From NCBI RefSeq assembly GCF_001717465.1, contig NZ_CP017074.1:1-64000 (forward strand): DNA of 64,000 bases, read 5' to 3'. The translations under genes and the position numbers were made by a program. Below are positions 54,027 through 63,013 of this stretch, in pieces (the first letter of the stretch is position 1; each line of letters opens with the position of its first letter). Under the pieces are notes generated by a model. It was not told where the DNA came from. It saw nothing but the letters and a program-made list of their open reading frames with translations, and did no database searches. The DNA comes from Luteimonas sp. JM171. GTDB taxonomy: Bacteria > Pseudomonadota > Gammaproteobacteria > Xanthomonadales > Xanthomonadaceae.

Positions 54027-55418
54027 CTACGTCACCACCTCATAGCAGGGCCGGTACTGCCCCGAGATCTTCATCCGCCGCTGGGCCACGAACGCCCGCA
54101 GGAGCGCGTCCAGGGCCTCCATCATGTCCTTGTCGCCGTGGATCCGGAAGGGGCCGTGCTCCTCCACCCGGCGCATCCCCTCCTCCTTCACGTTGCCGGC
54201 AACAATGCCCGAGAACGCCCGGCGCAGGTCGGCGGCCAGCTCCTGCGGCTTACGGCCGTGGTGCAGATCCAGGCCGGCCATGGCCTCATGGGTGGGGATG
54301 AAGGGCTGCTGGAACTCCAGCGGGATATCCAGCGACCAGTTGAAAAAGAAGGAATCCTTGCGCTCGATGCGCCGCTGGCGCACCTGACGCACGCCCTGGA
54401 ACATGCTGCGGGCGACCTGCTCCGGATCATCGATGATGATTTCGTAGAGCTTCGCGGCTTCGTCGCCCAGGGTCAGGCGGATGAACTGGTCGATCTGCTG
54501 GAAGTACGGCGCCGCCGAAGTCGGCCCGGTGAAGATCACCGGCAGCGCCACGCCCTCGTTGCTCTCCTGCAGGAGCAGGCCGAGCAGGTACAGGATCTCC
54601 TCGGCGGTGCCCACGCCGCCCGGGAACACGATGATGCCGTGGCCGGTGCGCAGGAAGGCCTCGAGGCGCTTCTCGATGTCCGGCATGATCACCAGGTGGT
54701 TGACGATCGGGTTGGGCGATTCGGCGGCAATGATGCCCGGCTCGGTGATGCCGATGTACCGCGATTTGTAGCGCCGCTGCTTGGCGTGGGCCACGTTGGC
54801 GCCCTTCATCGGGCCCTTCATCGCGCCGGGGCCGCAGCCTGTGCAGATGTCGAAGCCGCGCAGGCCCAGCTCGTAGCCCACCAGCTTGGAGTAGTCGTAC
54901 TCGTTGCGGCTGATGGAGTGCCCGCCCCAGCAGACGATCAGGTTGGGGTCGCCGGGCTGCAGCACGCGGGCGTTGCGCAGCAGGCCGAACACCTCGTCGG
55001 TGATCTCGGAGGAGGTTTCAGGTGGCGGCGCGCAGGCTTCGTCGCCGCGCTCGATCGCCGTCCACGCCAGGTCGCGGACCACCGCGAACAGCAGCTCGGC
55101 AATGCCCTGGATGATCTGGCCGTCGACGAAGGCCATGGCCGGCGCGTCGGTCAGGTCCAGGCGCAGGCCGCGATCATGCTGGGAGACCTCGATGTTGAAA
55201 GTGGGATACAGCTCCTGGGCGGCCCGCGGGTCGTCGCTGGCGCTGCCGCTGGTCAGCACCGCCAGGGCACAGCGGCGCAGGAGCTCCTGCAGCCCGCCCT
55301 GCGAGGCGTCCCGCAGCCGGGCCACCTCCTTGTGCGAAAGGATGTCGAGCCCGCCGTGGGGGTAGATGCGGGCGTTCTGTACCGGCACCGCCTTCGGTGC
55401 CTGTGCTGCTTGCTTCAT
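54027..55418 (-). CDS. ppnN: Pyrimidine/purine nucleotide 5'-monophosphate nucleosidase (LOG family)
   Basis: Cleaves nucleoside monophosphates to base and ribose 5-phosphate; the E. coli enzyme (YgdH) is stimulated by (p)ppGpp. 463 residues with the LOG core CTGCGPGAMKGPMKGANVAHAKQRR and PGGVGTAEEILYLLGL (catalytic Glu), an N-terminal domain of about 140 residues and a C-terminal PpnN-specific region. Normal length. Confidence 0.93.
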   Translation of the reverse strand: MKQAAQAPKAVPVQNARIYPHGGLDILSHKEVARLRDASQGGLQELLRRCALAVLTSGSASDDPRAAQELYPTFNIEVSQHDRGLRLDLTDAPAMAFVDGQIIQGIAELLFAVVRDLAWTAIERGDEACAPPPETSSEITDEVFGLLRNARVLQPGDPNLIVCWGGHSISRNEYDYSKLVGYELGLRGFDICTGCGPGAMKGPMKGANVAHAKQRRYKSRYIGITEPGIIAAESPNPIVNHLVIMPDIEKRLEAFLRTGHGIIVFPGGVGTAEEILYLLGLLLQESNEGVALPVIFTGPTSAAPYFQQIDQFIRLTLGDEAAKLYEIIIDDPEQVARSMFQGVRQVRQRRIERKDSFFFNWSLDIPLEFQQPFIPTHEAMAGLDLHHGRKPQELAADLRRAFSGIVAGNVKEEGMRRVEEHGPFRIHGDKDMMEALDALLRAFVAQRRMKISGQYRPCYEVVT

Positions 55419-55489
55419 ATGTTCCGTTCTTGTCGTTTTATCCGGCTTGGGACTTTAAGGCATTTGCGCCCCGTCCGGCCGCTCCACAA

Positions 55490-55522
55490 AAGAAAACGGC
55501 CGGGGAGCCCCGGCCGTTTCCA
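55490..55522 (-). terminator. Intrinsic terminator after the TonB-dependent receptor
   Basis: AACGGCCGGGG and CCCCGGCCGTT pair around two bases; on the minus strand a TTTTCTTTT run follows. It lies 21 bases after the receptor stop. Confidence 0.85.
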
Positions 55523-55542
55523 TGCAGCTTCACCCCGAAGGA

Positions 55543-58500
55543 TCAGAACTTGTAGCGGATGCCCAGCTGCAGGGCCCAGCGCGACTGGCCGACGTTGTCG
55601 TACAGGCGCTCGGTGAACACATCACCTTCGTTGAACTCATAGATGTACTGGCCAGCGTCGTTCAGGCCCTTCATCTCTGCAACGCGGCGACCGTGCGGGA
55701 AGCCGATCTCGTTGATCTGCCCCCAATCCTTATCGATCATGTTGCCGACGTTCATGATGTCCAGCCACACCTCGGTCTTGTGGCCTTCGAAGAAGCCCGG
55801 AAGCTCCTGGCTCACGCGGATGTCGAAGGTGTTGACCCACGAGCTGCGGGAGCTGTTGCGCGGAGCCACGCCGCCCTGGTAGCGGCCCAGCTCCGGATGG
55901 CGCGCCAGCCAGTCGAAGAACGCCGCTTCCATCTCGGCACCGCCGGTGAACACCACGTCGCCCGGGTTCGGCACGAAGAACAGGTCGTTGGTTTCGCCGT
56001 CACCGTTGGCGTCGTTCCGGAACGTCCAGCTGTACGGACGCCCGGAGCGGCCTTCGTAGAACAGGGCCACCGAGGTCTTGTAGTCGCCGAAGAACGCCTT
56101 CTGCCAGGTCAGCGTGCCGCTGAAGCGGTCGCGGATCTCATAGTTGGACGTGTAGGCGATCGGCTCGTTCGGGTTCAGCAGCATGCGGCCGTCCCAGTTC
56201 GAGTGCGCCTGCGACGAGGTCAGCGGGTTGACGTCCTGCGCCGAGGTGCGGGTGTAGCCGATGCTCCAGCCCCAGTTCTCATACAACGGCTTCTGCAGGC
56301 TCAGCGTCATCTGGTGCGTCTTGCCCTTGTTGGTCGGGCGCAGGTAGATGACGTTGTCGCCGCCCCAGCCGGTGATGTCGTTGAACTCGGCCAGCTCCGG
56401 CGGCAGGTTGCCGTCGGCGTCGCGCAGGTTGTTGATCAGGTCCGCGCCGTTGCAGCGGGTGCCGCCGGTGGCGCCTGCCGGATCGCAGTAGAAGATCTGG
56501 CGGCCGTCCGGACCGATCGCGGTCGGGTCGCCCATGCCCAGGATCTCGTAGTGCAGGCCGGTCTTCACCTGGGTCATCAGGTACTCGGCCGAGGCCACGA
56601 TGCCGTACCACGGCAGCTCATGGTCGAACGCGAGGTTCGCTTTCCAGGTCGACGGCTGCTTGAGGTCCGGGTCCATGAGCGCCACGACCATCTGCTTGCC
56701 GCCGGGGATGATCGGCTGGTTGTCCGGATCCGGGGTGAACGGATACTGCGCCCACGCCTCTTCGCGGGAACCCACGCCCGCGCGGTCGAGCTGGTCCTGG
56801 TTGCCCACGTTCAGGCCGTAGATCTGCGGGGTGAAACCGGCGTTCTGGAAGGCATTGCCGATCCACACGTTGGCCGCCGCACCCTGGAACAGGCCCACGC
56901 CACCGCGCAGCTGGGTCGGGCGCTCGGTGTCAAAGGTGTAGTTGAAGCCAACGCGCGGCTGCCACAGTTCCTGGCCGTCGATGGTCACGGTGTTGTCCAG
57001 GCCGAAGATGCGATCGACAAGCGCGTTGTAGCGCGGCTCGTCGTCAAGCTTCGGAATGTCGACGCGCACGCCAGCGTTCAGGGTCAGGTTGTAGTTGACC
57101 GCCCAGGTGTCCTGGACGAAGAACGCCAGGTTGTCGTGCCCGAAGTCCGCCGCAATGCTCTCGAAAGAATCACCCGGCAGCGGGCGGCGCGACGAGTAGT
57201 TCCAGTAGCGGCCGTCGCGGAAGTGGTCCAGGCTGGCGAAGCTGTAGGTGCCAAACAGGTCGCGGCCGAACAGGTTGAAGATGTCGTTCTGCTCGTATTC
57301 GAAGCCGAACTTCAGGGTGTGGTCGCCCAGGTACCAGTTGGCGGCGCCGAACGCGCTGACCTGCTCGGTTTCCAGATGGTTGATGTGGGTGAACTGCTCG
57401 GTGCCGAAGTTCAGGAACGGCTGACCGGGCTGGTCGGGATCGTTCGCGCTGCCAAAACCGATGCCGATCTGCGGCATGCGGGTGGAGCTGACCGGGTTGC
57501 GGATCGCGGTGTAATCACGCTGCGACAGCTTGAACTCGGTGGAGAAGTTCGGGCCCCAGTCGCTGAAGAGCTGGGCGACGGTGCTCTTGAACACCTTGTC
57601 GTGGCTGTACCAGTAGGTGTTGAGCGAAATGCTGTTCTGGCCCAGGCCCGGCAGGTTGGCGTCGACCTGCTCGGAGCGGTTGTGGCGCAGGCTGAAGCGG
57701 TGATTGTCGCTGATGTTCCAGTCGATCTTGGCCGCGTATTCCTCGAACGTGGTTTCCAGGTTGTCCGGCACCGCGTAATCGCCGATGTCCACGCCGTACA
57801 CGTCGCGCGCGATCTGGCGGGCCTCGTCGATGATCGGACGGGTGATGCCATTGACGATGTTGGAAGCCGAGCTGCCTTCCGGGCCGTAGGAGGGGCCAGG
57901 CGCGCTGCGGGTGAAGTTCTCGTAGTTCAGGAAGAAGAACAGCTTGTCCTTGACGATCGGGCCGCCGAAGGTGGCGCCGTAGGTCTCTTCGTCGATGAAG
58001 CCGTTGAACGGGGTGCCGTCGGCGTTGTCGCGCACCCAGTCCTGGTCGCGGTAGATGTAGTAGGCCGAACCGGTGAATTCGTTGGTGCCCGACTTGGTGA
58101 CCGCGTTGACCACCGCACCGGTGCCGCCAGCGACGGTGACGTCGTAGTTGGACAGGTCGACGTCGATGGCCTCAATCGCGTCCATCGACACCGGCTGGCG
58201 CATGGTCGGCAGGTTGTTGGACTCAAGACCGAACGGGTCGTTGGTGCTCACGCCGTCGATGCGGATGGCGTTGAAGCGGGTGTTCTGGCCGCCGGCCGAG
58301 ATCTCGCCGCGGCTCTTGTCGGTGTGCGCCAGGCGCGGATCCAGGCGCATGTAGTCCTGGATGTTGCGTTCGATCGACGGCAGCGCCTCGATCTGCTGCT
58401 GGCTCACGCTGGTGCCGGCGCCCATCTTGTCGGCGCTGAAGATGTCGGAGCCGACGTACGTACCGGTGGCCACCACCGCGCCAAGCGTGGTGATGTCGCC

Positions 58501-58845
58501 GCTGAGGTTCGCGTCCACCTGGTTGACCTGGTTCAGGGTCAGGTAGACGTTCTCCTCGGTGGTGGTGCCCTCACCCGGCTTGGTGATGTTGATGGTGTAC
58601 GGGCCACCCACGCGCAGGCCGCGGGCGTTGTAGCGGCCGCTGTCGTCGGTGGTGACCCGGCTGACCGTGCCCGACTCGACGTGGACGATGGTGACCTCGG
58701 CGCCGGTGACCGGCTGGCCGTCCGGCCCGGTGACAACGCCGTTCACGCCAGCGGACGTGCTCTGGGCGAAAGCGGGGGCCGCGGCGAGCGCGACGATCAG
58801 ACCGAGCGACAGTTTCGAGAGTCGGACGCGGTGCTTGGGAGTCAT
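55543..58845 (-). CDS. Oar-like TonB-dependent receptor
   Basis: Outer-membrane receptor of 1100 residues. Signal peptide 1-27 ending AAPAFA, a carboxypeptidase-regulatory-like domain (about 33-115, VNGVVTGPDGQPVTGAEVTIVHVESGTVSRVTTDDSGRY), a plug domain (about 150-290) and a long beta-barrel ending in LGIRYKF with the usual terminal Phe. Such Oar-type receptors are abundant in xanthomonads; ligand unknown. No TonB, inner-membrane transporter or sigma/anti-sigma pair lies next to it. The 209 bases upstream hold no gene. Confidence 0.92.
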   Translation of the reverse strand: MTPKHRVRLSKLSLGLIVALAAAPAFAQSTSAGVNGVVTGPDGQPVTGAEVTIVHVESGTVSRVTTDDSGRYNARGLRVGGPYTINITKPGEGTTTEENVYLTLNQVNQVDANLSGDITTLGAVVATGTYVGSDIFSADKMGAGTSVSQQQIEALPSIERNIQDYMRLDPRLAHTDKSRGEISAGGQNTRFNAIRIDGVSTNDPFGLESNNLPTMRQPVSMDAIEAIDVDLSNYDVTVAGGTGAVVNAVTKSGTNEFTGSAYYIYRDQDWVRDNADGTPFNGFIDEETYGATFGGPIVKDKLFFFLNYENFTRSAPGPSYGPEGSSASNIVNGITRPIIDEARQIARDVYGVDIGDYAVPDNLETTFEEYAAKIDWNISDNHRFSLRHNRSEQVDANLPGLGQNSISLNTYWYSHDKVFKSTVAQLFSDWGPNFSTEFKLSQRDYTAIRNPVSSTRMPQIGIGFGSANDPDQPGQPFLNFGTEQFTHINHLETEQVSAFGAANWYLGDHTLKFGFEYEQNDIFNLFGRDLFGTYSFASLDHFRDGRYWNYSSRRPLPGDSFESIAADFGHDNLAFFVQDTWAVNYNLTLNAGVRVDIPKLDDEPRYNALVDRIFGLDNTVTIDGQELWQPRVGFNYTFDTERPTQLRGGVGLFQGAAANVWIGNAFQNAGFTPQIYGLNVGNQDQLDRAGVGSREEAWAQYPFTPDPDNQPIIPGGKQMVVALMDPDLKQPSTWKANLAFDHELPWYGIVASAEYLMTQVKTGLHYEILGMGDPTAIGPDGRQIFYCDPAGATGGTRCNGADLINNLRDADGNLPPELAEFNDITGWGGDNVIYLRPTNKGKTHQMTLSLQKPLYENWGWSIGYTRTSAQDVNPLTSSQAHSNWDGRMLLNPNEPIAYTSNYEIRDRFSGTLTWQKAFFGDYKTSVALFYEGRSGRPYSWTFRNDANGDGETNDLFFVPNPGDVVFTGGAEMEAAFFDWLARHPELGRYQGGVAPRNSSRSSWVNTFDIRVSQELPGFFEGHKTEVWLDIMNVGNMIDKDWGQINEIGFPHGRRVAEMKGLNDAGQYIYEFNEGDVFTERLYDNVGQSRWALQLGIRYKF

Positions 58846-59054
58846 TTTCAATGGCCTCGATACGTACGGACGTGAGTGGCGCCGCGCGTTCCGGCACGGC
58901 AACTGGAAAAATCCAATGGTTTTGGGGGAGTTCGCAAGAAATCCGGGCAGCCACCGGCCCGGTGCGGTTAACAACAGATTAACACGGTAGCCGTACTGGA
59001 TGACAGAGATATGACGGTTCAGGTGCCGATGCAACCCGGGGCGCGCCCCATGGG

Positions 59055-59858
59055 TCAGGCACCGGCGTGGGGAAGCGGCACGAGCGGCTCCGCTTCGATC
59101 GCGGGAGCCCAGATCGTGCCGCGGCGCGACGCGCCTGCCGGCGACAGCAGCTGCACGCACGCGGCCGCGTAGGCGGCTGGCGCGATCGCGTCCGGATCCT
59201 CCCGCTCCACGTACGCCCTGGCCCGCAGCGGGGTGCGCATTGGCCGCAGCCGCAGCGCGCTCACCCGGACCGGGGTGTTGGCGAGTTCGGCGTGCAGCAT
59301 CGGCACCAGCGCCTCCTGCGCGCCTTGCGCCACCCCGTAGCCCCCCCAGAACGCCTGGGAAGTGCGCGACGGATCGTCCAGGGTGAACACCACCGCTGAA
59401 TCCGATGCCTCGCGCAGCCGCGGCAGGCAGGCCTGGGTGAGCCACCAGCGCGCCGTCAGGTTCACGTGAATGGCCCGGGCGAACGCGGCGGGATCGGTGT
59501 ACTCCAGCGGCGTGAGCCCCGGCATGTCGGCGGCGCAGTGGAGCAGGCCATCCAGGCGGCCAAAGGCGTCGTGGATGCGTCCGGCCATCTGCGCGTAATC
59601 GTCCGGACCTGCGCCCTCCAGGTCGAGCGGGTACAGGACGGCCTCGCCCCCGGCACGGGCAATCGCGTCATCCAGGCGCTTGAGCTTGGGCACCTTGCGG
59701 CCAAGCAGCACCAGCCGGGCGCCCGCCGCGGCGCAGGCCAGCGATGCCTCCCGGCCAAGGCCACCGTGCGCGCCCACCACCAGGACCACGCGACCGGCCA
59801 GCGGGCGCGTGTCCTGGCCGGAGCCTGCTTCGGCCGGATTCACTGCCGGGGCATTCAT
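59055..59858 (-). CDS. SDR-family protein lacking catalytic Ser and Lys
   Basis: A 267-residue Rossmann-fold protein related to YciK. The nucleotide motif is GAHGGLG (for TGxxxGxG), NLTARWW keeps the Asn, but the active site reads VVFTLDDPSRTSQAFWGGYGVAQ: Tyr is present, the usual Ser is replaced by Asp, and the Lys of YxxxK is Gln. It may be a non-catalytic or altered dehydrogenase. Its ATG overlaps the grxD stop, so it is coupled to an iron-sulfur glutaredoxin. Confidence 0.85.
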   Translation of the reverse strand: MNAPAVNPAEAGSGQDTRPLAGRVVLVVGAHGGLGREASLACAAAGARLVLLGRKVPKLKRLDDAIARAGGEAVLYPLDLEGAGPDDYAQMAGRIHDAFGRLDGLLHCAADMPGLTPLEYTDPAAFARAIHVNLTARWWLTQACLPRLREASDSAVVFTLDDPSRTSQAFWGGYGVAQGAQEALVPMLHAELANTPVRVSALRLRPMRTPLRARAYVEREDPDAIAPAAYAAACVQLLSPAGASRRGTIWAPAIEAEPLVPLPHAGA

Positions 59859-60175
59859 TCCCTGCCGGCCTCCGCCACCATCCGCGCAAGCTCCCCGGAC
59901 TCGAGCAATTCCAGGGTGATGTCGGAGCCGCCGATCAACTCGCCGTGCAGGAACAGCTGCGGGAAGGTCGGCCAATTGGAGTAGCGCGGCAGGTTGGCCC
60001 GGACCTCCGGATCCTCCATCACGTTCACGGTGTGCAGGTCTTCCACCCCGGCGTCCTGCAGGGCCTGCACCGCGCGCGCGGAGAAGCCGCACATCGGGAA
60101 CTGCGGTGTTCCCTTCATGAACAGCACGATCGGGTGTTTTTCCACTTCGTCCCGGATCTTCTGCATGACGGTCAT
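59855..60175 (-). CDS. grxD: Monothiol glutaredoxin Grx4/GrxD
   Basis: A 106-residue CGFS-type glutaredoxin that carries or delivers [2Fe-2S] clusters. VLFMKGTPQFPMCGFSARAVQAL holds the CGFS site, with NWPTFPQLFLHGELIGGSDI downstream. ATG 60175 (MTVMQKIRDEV). It precedes the SDR gene and is divergent from the SodB homologue; grxD and sodB are also near neighbours in E. coli. Confidence 0.95.
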   Translation of the reverse strand: MTVMQKIRDEVEKHPIVLFMKGTPQFPMCGFSARAVQALQDAGVEDLHTVNVMEDPEVRANLPRYSNWPTFPQLFLHGELIGGSDITLELLESGELARMVAEAGRE

Positions 60176-60234
60176 CGAGGGCTCCAGCGCAGGCACCGGG
60201 GAACCGGCGCTGCAGGGGGGTTGGGCGTGGGCGC

Positions 60235-60252
60235 TACAATCCGCACATTGTA
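60235..60252. promoter_or_regulatory. Dyad in the grxD-sod intergenic region
   Basis: TACAAT-N6-ATTGTA is a perfect 6-bp inverted repeat in the 125-base divergent gap. Each half also reads as a -10 hexamer (TACAAT), one per strand, so it may be a shared operator or face-to-face promoters. Confidence 0.5.
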
Positions 60253-60300
60253 ATCGTTCAGCCGCACGCAGGCCCGTGCGCGACCCTGGGGGAGCTACCC

Positions 60301-60912
60301 GTGACGATCGAACTGCCGCCACTGCCCTACGACCGCGCCGCGCTGGAACCGCACCTGTCCGCCGGCGCGGTGGACATGCATCGTGGCGTGCAGAATGCGC
60401 ACATCGAGCGCCTGCAGGGCCTGGTGGCCGATGGACCGTTTGCCCAGATGACCCTGGAGGACATCGCCCGCAAGGCGCAGGGCTCGATCGCCGAATGCGC
60501 CGCACAGGCGTGGGCCTGTGCACTGTACTGGGAACAGCTCCGGCCTGCGGCCGCGGGCGGCGGCGGTGAGCCGGGCGGCAGGCTGGCAGAGGCCCTGGGC
60601 GCGGGATTCGGCAGCGTGGAGGAGTTCCGCGCGCGTTTCGCGCAATCAGCGCTGCGCCGTTTCGGACCCGGCTGGACCTGGCTCCTGCAGCGTCCGGACG
60701 GCCGCCTTGCCGTTGCCGTTACCCCGCAGTCGACGACGCCGCTCACCGGCCCCGACCGGGCCCTGCTCGCCTGCAGCCTTTGGGAGCACGCCTATGTACT
60801 GGACTACCGCGAGAACCGGGACAAGTACCTGGCCGCGTTCTGGCAGCTGGTGGACTGGGACGTCGTGGCGTCGCGCATGATCCCGGCAAAGGCGCCGGCG
60901 CCGGCCGCATAA
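60301..60912 (+). CDS. Degenerate Fe/Mn superoxide dismutase homologue
   Basis: A 203-residue protein collinear with E. coli SodB over its whole length. Ligands His27 (AVDMHRG) and His163 (SLWEHAYVLDY) are kept. The other two are not: the WNHTFYW His is Cys73 (AWACALYW) and the DVWEH Asp is Ser159. The gateway His/Tyr (GKHHQTY) are GVQNAHI. It is unlikely to be a working SOD; it might bind another metal or act structurally. Gene position next to grxD is the ancestral one. Confidence 0.88.
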   Translation: MTIELPPLPYDRAALEPHLSAGAVDMHRGVQNAHIERLQGLVADGPFAQMTLEDIARKAQGSIAECAAQAWACALYWEQLRPAAAGGGGEPGGRLAEALGAGFGSVEEFRARFAQSALRRFGPGWTWLLQRPDGRLAVAVTPQSTTPLTGPDRALLACSLWEHAYVLDYRENRDKYLAAFWQLVDWDVVASRMIPAKAPAPAA

Positions 60913-60930
60913 GGGCGGCGCCGGCCTGCC

Positions 60931-62091
60931 CTACCCTGGCGACGCGGCCAGGCGCAGCGCTTCCAGCACCGGGGCAACCTGGGCCTCCCGGCCCAGGGCC
61001 CGGCCGATCCGCTCCAGGGCAGCGGCGAGGGTGCCGGCGTCATCGGCGCGCACGGTTGCGTGGCCGACCTTGCGGCCAGGCCCTGACTGCTTGCCGTAAT
61101 CGTGCCAATGGCCACCGGGTTCACCCAGCACGGGCCTGGGATCGGGCATGTCGCCGATCCAGTTGAGCATGCAGGCGTGGCCGATCGCATCGGTCGCACC
61201 CAGCGGCAGACCCAGCACGGCACGCAGGTGGTTCTCGAACTGCGAGGCCTGCGCGCCCTCGATGGTCCAATGCCCGGAGTTGTGCACGCGCGGGGCCATC
61301 TCGTTCGCCAGCAGTTGGTCGCCGCGGCAGAACAGTTCGAGCGCGAACACCCCGACATAGTCGAGCGCCTCCGCCAGGCGCCGGGCGTGGGCAAACGCGT
61401 CGCGCGCAAGCGCGGGCGCCACCGCGGGCGCCGGCGCGAGGCTGGCGGACAGCACGCCGTCCACGTGCCAGTTCCAGGTCAGGGGCCAGGTCCGGAATTC
61501 GCCATCGCGCCCGCGCACCGCCACCACGCTCAGCTCGCGCTCGAACGGCACGAACGCCTCCAGGATCAGGCCCACCGTCCCCGCCTGCGCGCCAAGCGCT
61601 TCCCAGGCGGCTTCGGCCTCGGATGCGTCGCGGATGCGGAACTGGCCCTTGCCGTCGTAACCCAGGCGCCGGGTCTTGAGGATGCACGGCAGGCCCACCT
61701 TGCCGATGGCCGCATCGAGTCCTTCGCGGGTCGCCACGTCCTCGAATGCCGGCACCGGGATGCCCAGCTCCCGGAACAGGGATTTCTCCGCCAGCCGGTC
61801 CTGCGCGGCGCCCAGGGCGCCGGGGTTCGGCAGCACCTGCGTGGCAGCGGCCAGGTGGCGGGCCGCATCGGCCGGCACGTTCTCGAAATCGAATGTCGCC
61901 GCGTCCACCCCCGCGCCGAGCTCGTCGAGGATGGCGAGGTCGTCGTACGCGCCCTGCAGCAGCGGCGCCACGTGGCCGGCGCAGGCATCCGCGGAAGGAT
62001 CGAGCACCTTGAAGCGCAGCCCCAGCGGCGTGCCCGCCAGCACCAGCATCCGGGCCAGCTGGCCGCCCCCGAGGATCCCGACGGTGCTCAT
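60931..62091 (-). CDS. purK: 5-(carboxyamino)imidazole ribonucleotide synthase
   Basis: ATP-grasp enzyme of purine synthesis that carboxylates AIR to N5-CAIR. 386 residues: [21 protein letters not shown] at the N-terminus, ATP-grasp core ([27 protein letters not shown]-like [46 protein letters not shown]). The ATG overlaps the purE stop. Convergent with the SOD homologue, 18 bases apart. Confidence 0.96.
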   Translation of the reverse strand: MSTVGILGGGQLARMLVLAGTPLGLRFKVLDPSADACAGHVAPLLQGAYDDLAILDELGAGVDAATFDFENVPADAARHLAAATQVLPNPGALGAAQDRLAEKSLFRELGIPVPAFEDVATREGLDAAIGKVGLPCILKTRRLGYDGKGQFRIRDASEAEAAWEALGAQAGTVGLILEAFVPFERELSVVAVRGRDGEFRTWPLTWNWHVDGVLSASLAPAPAVAPALARDAFAHARRLAEALDYVGVFALELFCRGDQLLANEMAPRVHNSGHWTIEGAQASQFENHLRAVLGLPLGATDAIGHACMLNWIGDMPDPRPVLGEPGGHWHDYGKQSGPGRKVGHATVRADDAGTLAAALERIGRALGREAQVAPVLEALRLAASPG

Positions 62092-62612
62092 CGGCGCGGA
62101 TCGTCGCCGGCGGCGACTGTGTCCGTCTGCCGGGTGCGGAACGCCTCAAGGGCCCGGGCAATGTCGCGGTCGGAGGCCGCCAGCATCGCCGCGGCGAACA
62201 GTCCCGCATTGGCCGCGCCGGCCGCGCCGATCGCGAACGTCGCCACCGGCACCCCGGCCGGCATCTGCACGATCGACAGCAATGAATCCATGCCGTTGAG
62301 CGCCTTCGACTGCACCGGCACGCCCAGCACCGGTACCGGCGTCTTGGCCGCGATCATCCCCGGCAGGTGCGCCGCCCCGCCCGCGCCGGCGATGATGGCG
62401 CGCAGGCCGCGCGCCTGCGCACTCGCGGCGTACTCGAACATCACGTCCGGCGTGCGGTGCGCGGACACGACGCGCACCTCGTGCGGCACGCCCAGCGATT
62501 CGAGTTTTTCCACCGCGTGCTGCATCGTTTCCCAGTCCGAGCGCGAGCCCATCACCACGCCCACGAGCGGGGTGTCGGCACATGCTGCTGGTGCGGCTGG
62601 CGTGGAGGACAT
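62088..62612 (-). CDS. purE: N5-carboxyaminoimidazole ribonucleotide mutase
   Basis: Converts N5-CAIR to CAIR, the step after PurK. 174 residues: [39 protein letters not shown] and [28 protein letters not shown] with the catalytic His45 equivalent in SAHRTP. I use ATG 62612 (MSSTPAAP); ATG 62630 is possible. purE-purK overlap by four bases. Confidence 0.96.
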   Translation of the reverse strand: MSSTPAAPAACADTPLVGVVMGSRSDWETMQHAVEKLESLGVPHEVRVVSAHRTPDVMFEYAASAQARGLRAIIAGAGGAAHLPGMIAAKTPVPVLGVPVQSKALNGMDSLLSIVQMPAGVPVATFAIGAAGAANAGLFAAAMLAASDRDIARALEAFRTRQTDTVAAGDDPRR

Positions 62613-62740
62613 ACGGGCTCCCGTCGGCAAAGGCGCATTCTAGCCGGGATTGGCGCGCGGACCCCGTCCGGGGCGCCCGTGCGGCACCGGAGCGGAAGGC
62701 CAGGTGATACGCTTCCCGCTTCACCAGAAGAAGCATTTCC

Positions 62741-63010
62741 ATGGATCGCAAGCTGCTCGACATCCTGGTCTGTCCCACCACGCGCCTGCCCCTGTCGGTG
62801 CTTGAAAAGCCCGGGCTCGACGCGCTCAATGCTGCGATCGCAGCCGGTGGCGTGAGCCGCGCCGATGGCAGCGCGCAGGCCGAACCGGTCCGCGAGGCGC
62901 TCGTCTCGCGTGACCGCCAGCGGATCTACCGGATCGAAGACGGCATCCCGGTCCTGCTGGCCGACGAGGCCATCGTCGCCAACCAGATCGAAGGCTTTCC
63001 GGAGTCCTGA
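62741..63010 (+). CDS. Trm112 family protein
   Basis: An 89-residue small protein: MDRKLLDILVCPTTRLPLSVLEKP and YRIEDGIPVLLADEA. The YcaR/Trm112 family usually has CPxC zinc ligands; only one Cys remains here (CPTT). In bacteria the role is unsettled; eukaryotic Trm112 activates methyltransferases. It is longer than E. coli YcaR (60 aa) by an Ala/Gly-rich central insert. Three bases separate it from nadC. Confidence 0.85.
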   Translation: MDRKLLDILVCPTTRLPLSVLEKPGLDALNAAIAAGGVSRADGSAQAEPVREALVSRDRQRIYRIEDGIPVLLADEAIVANQIEGFPES

Positions 63011-63013
63011 GCG

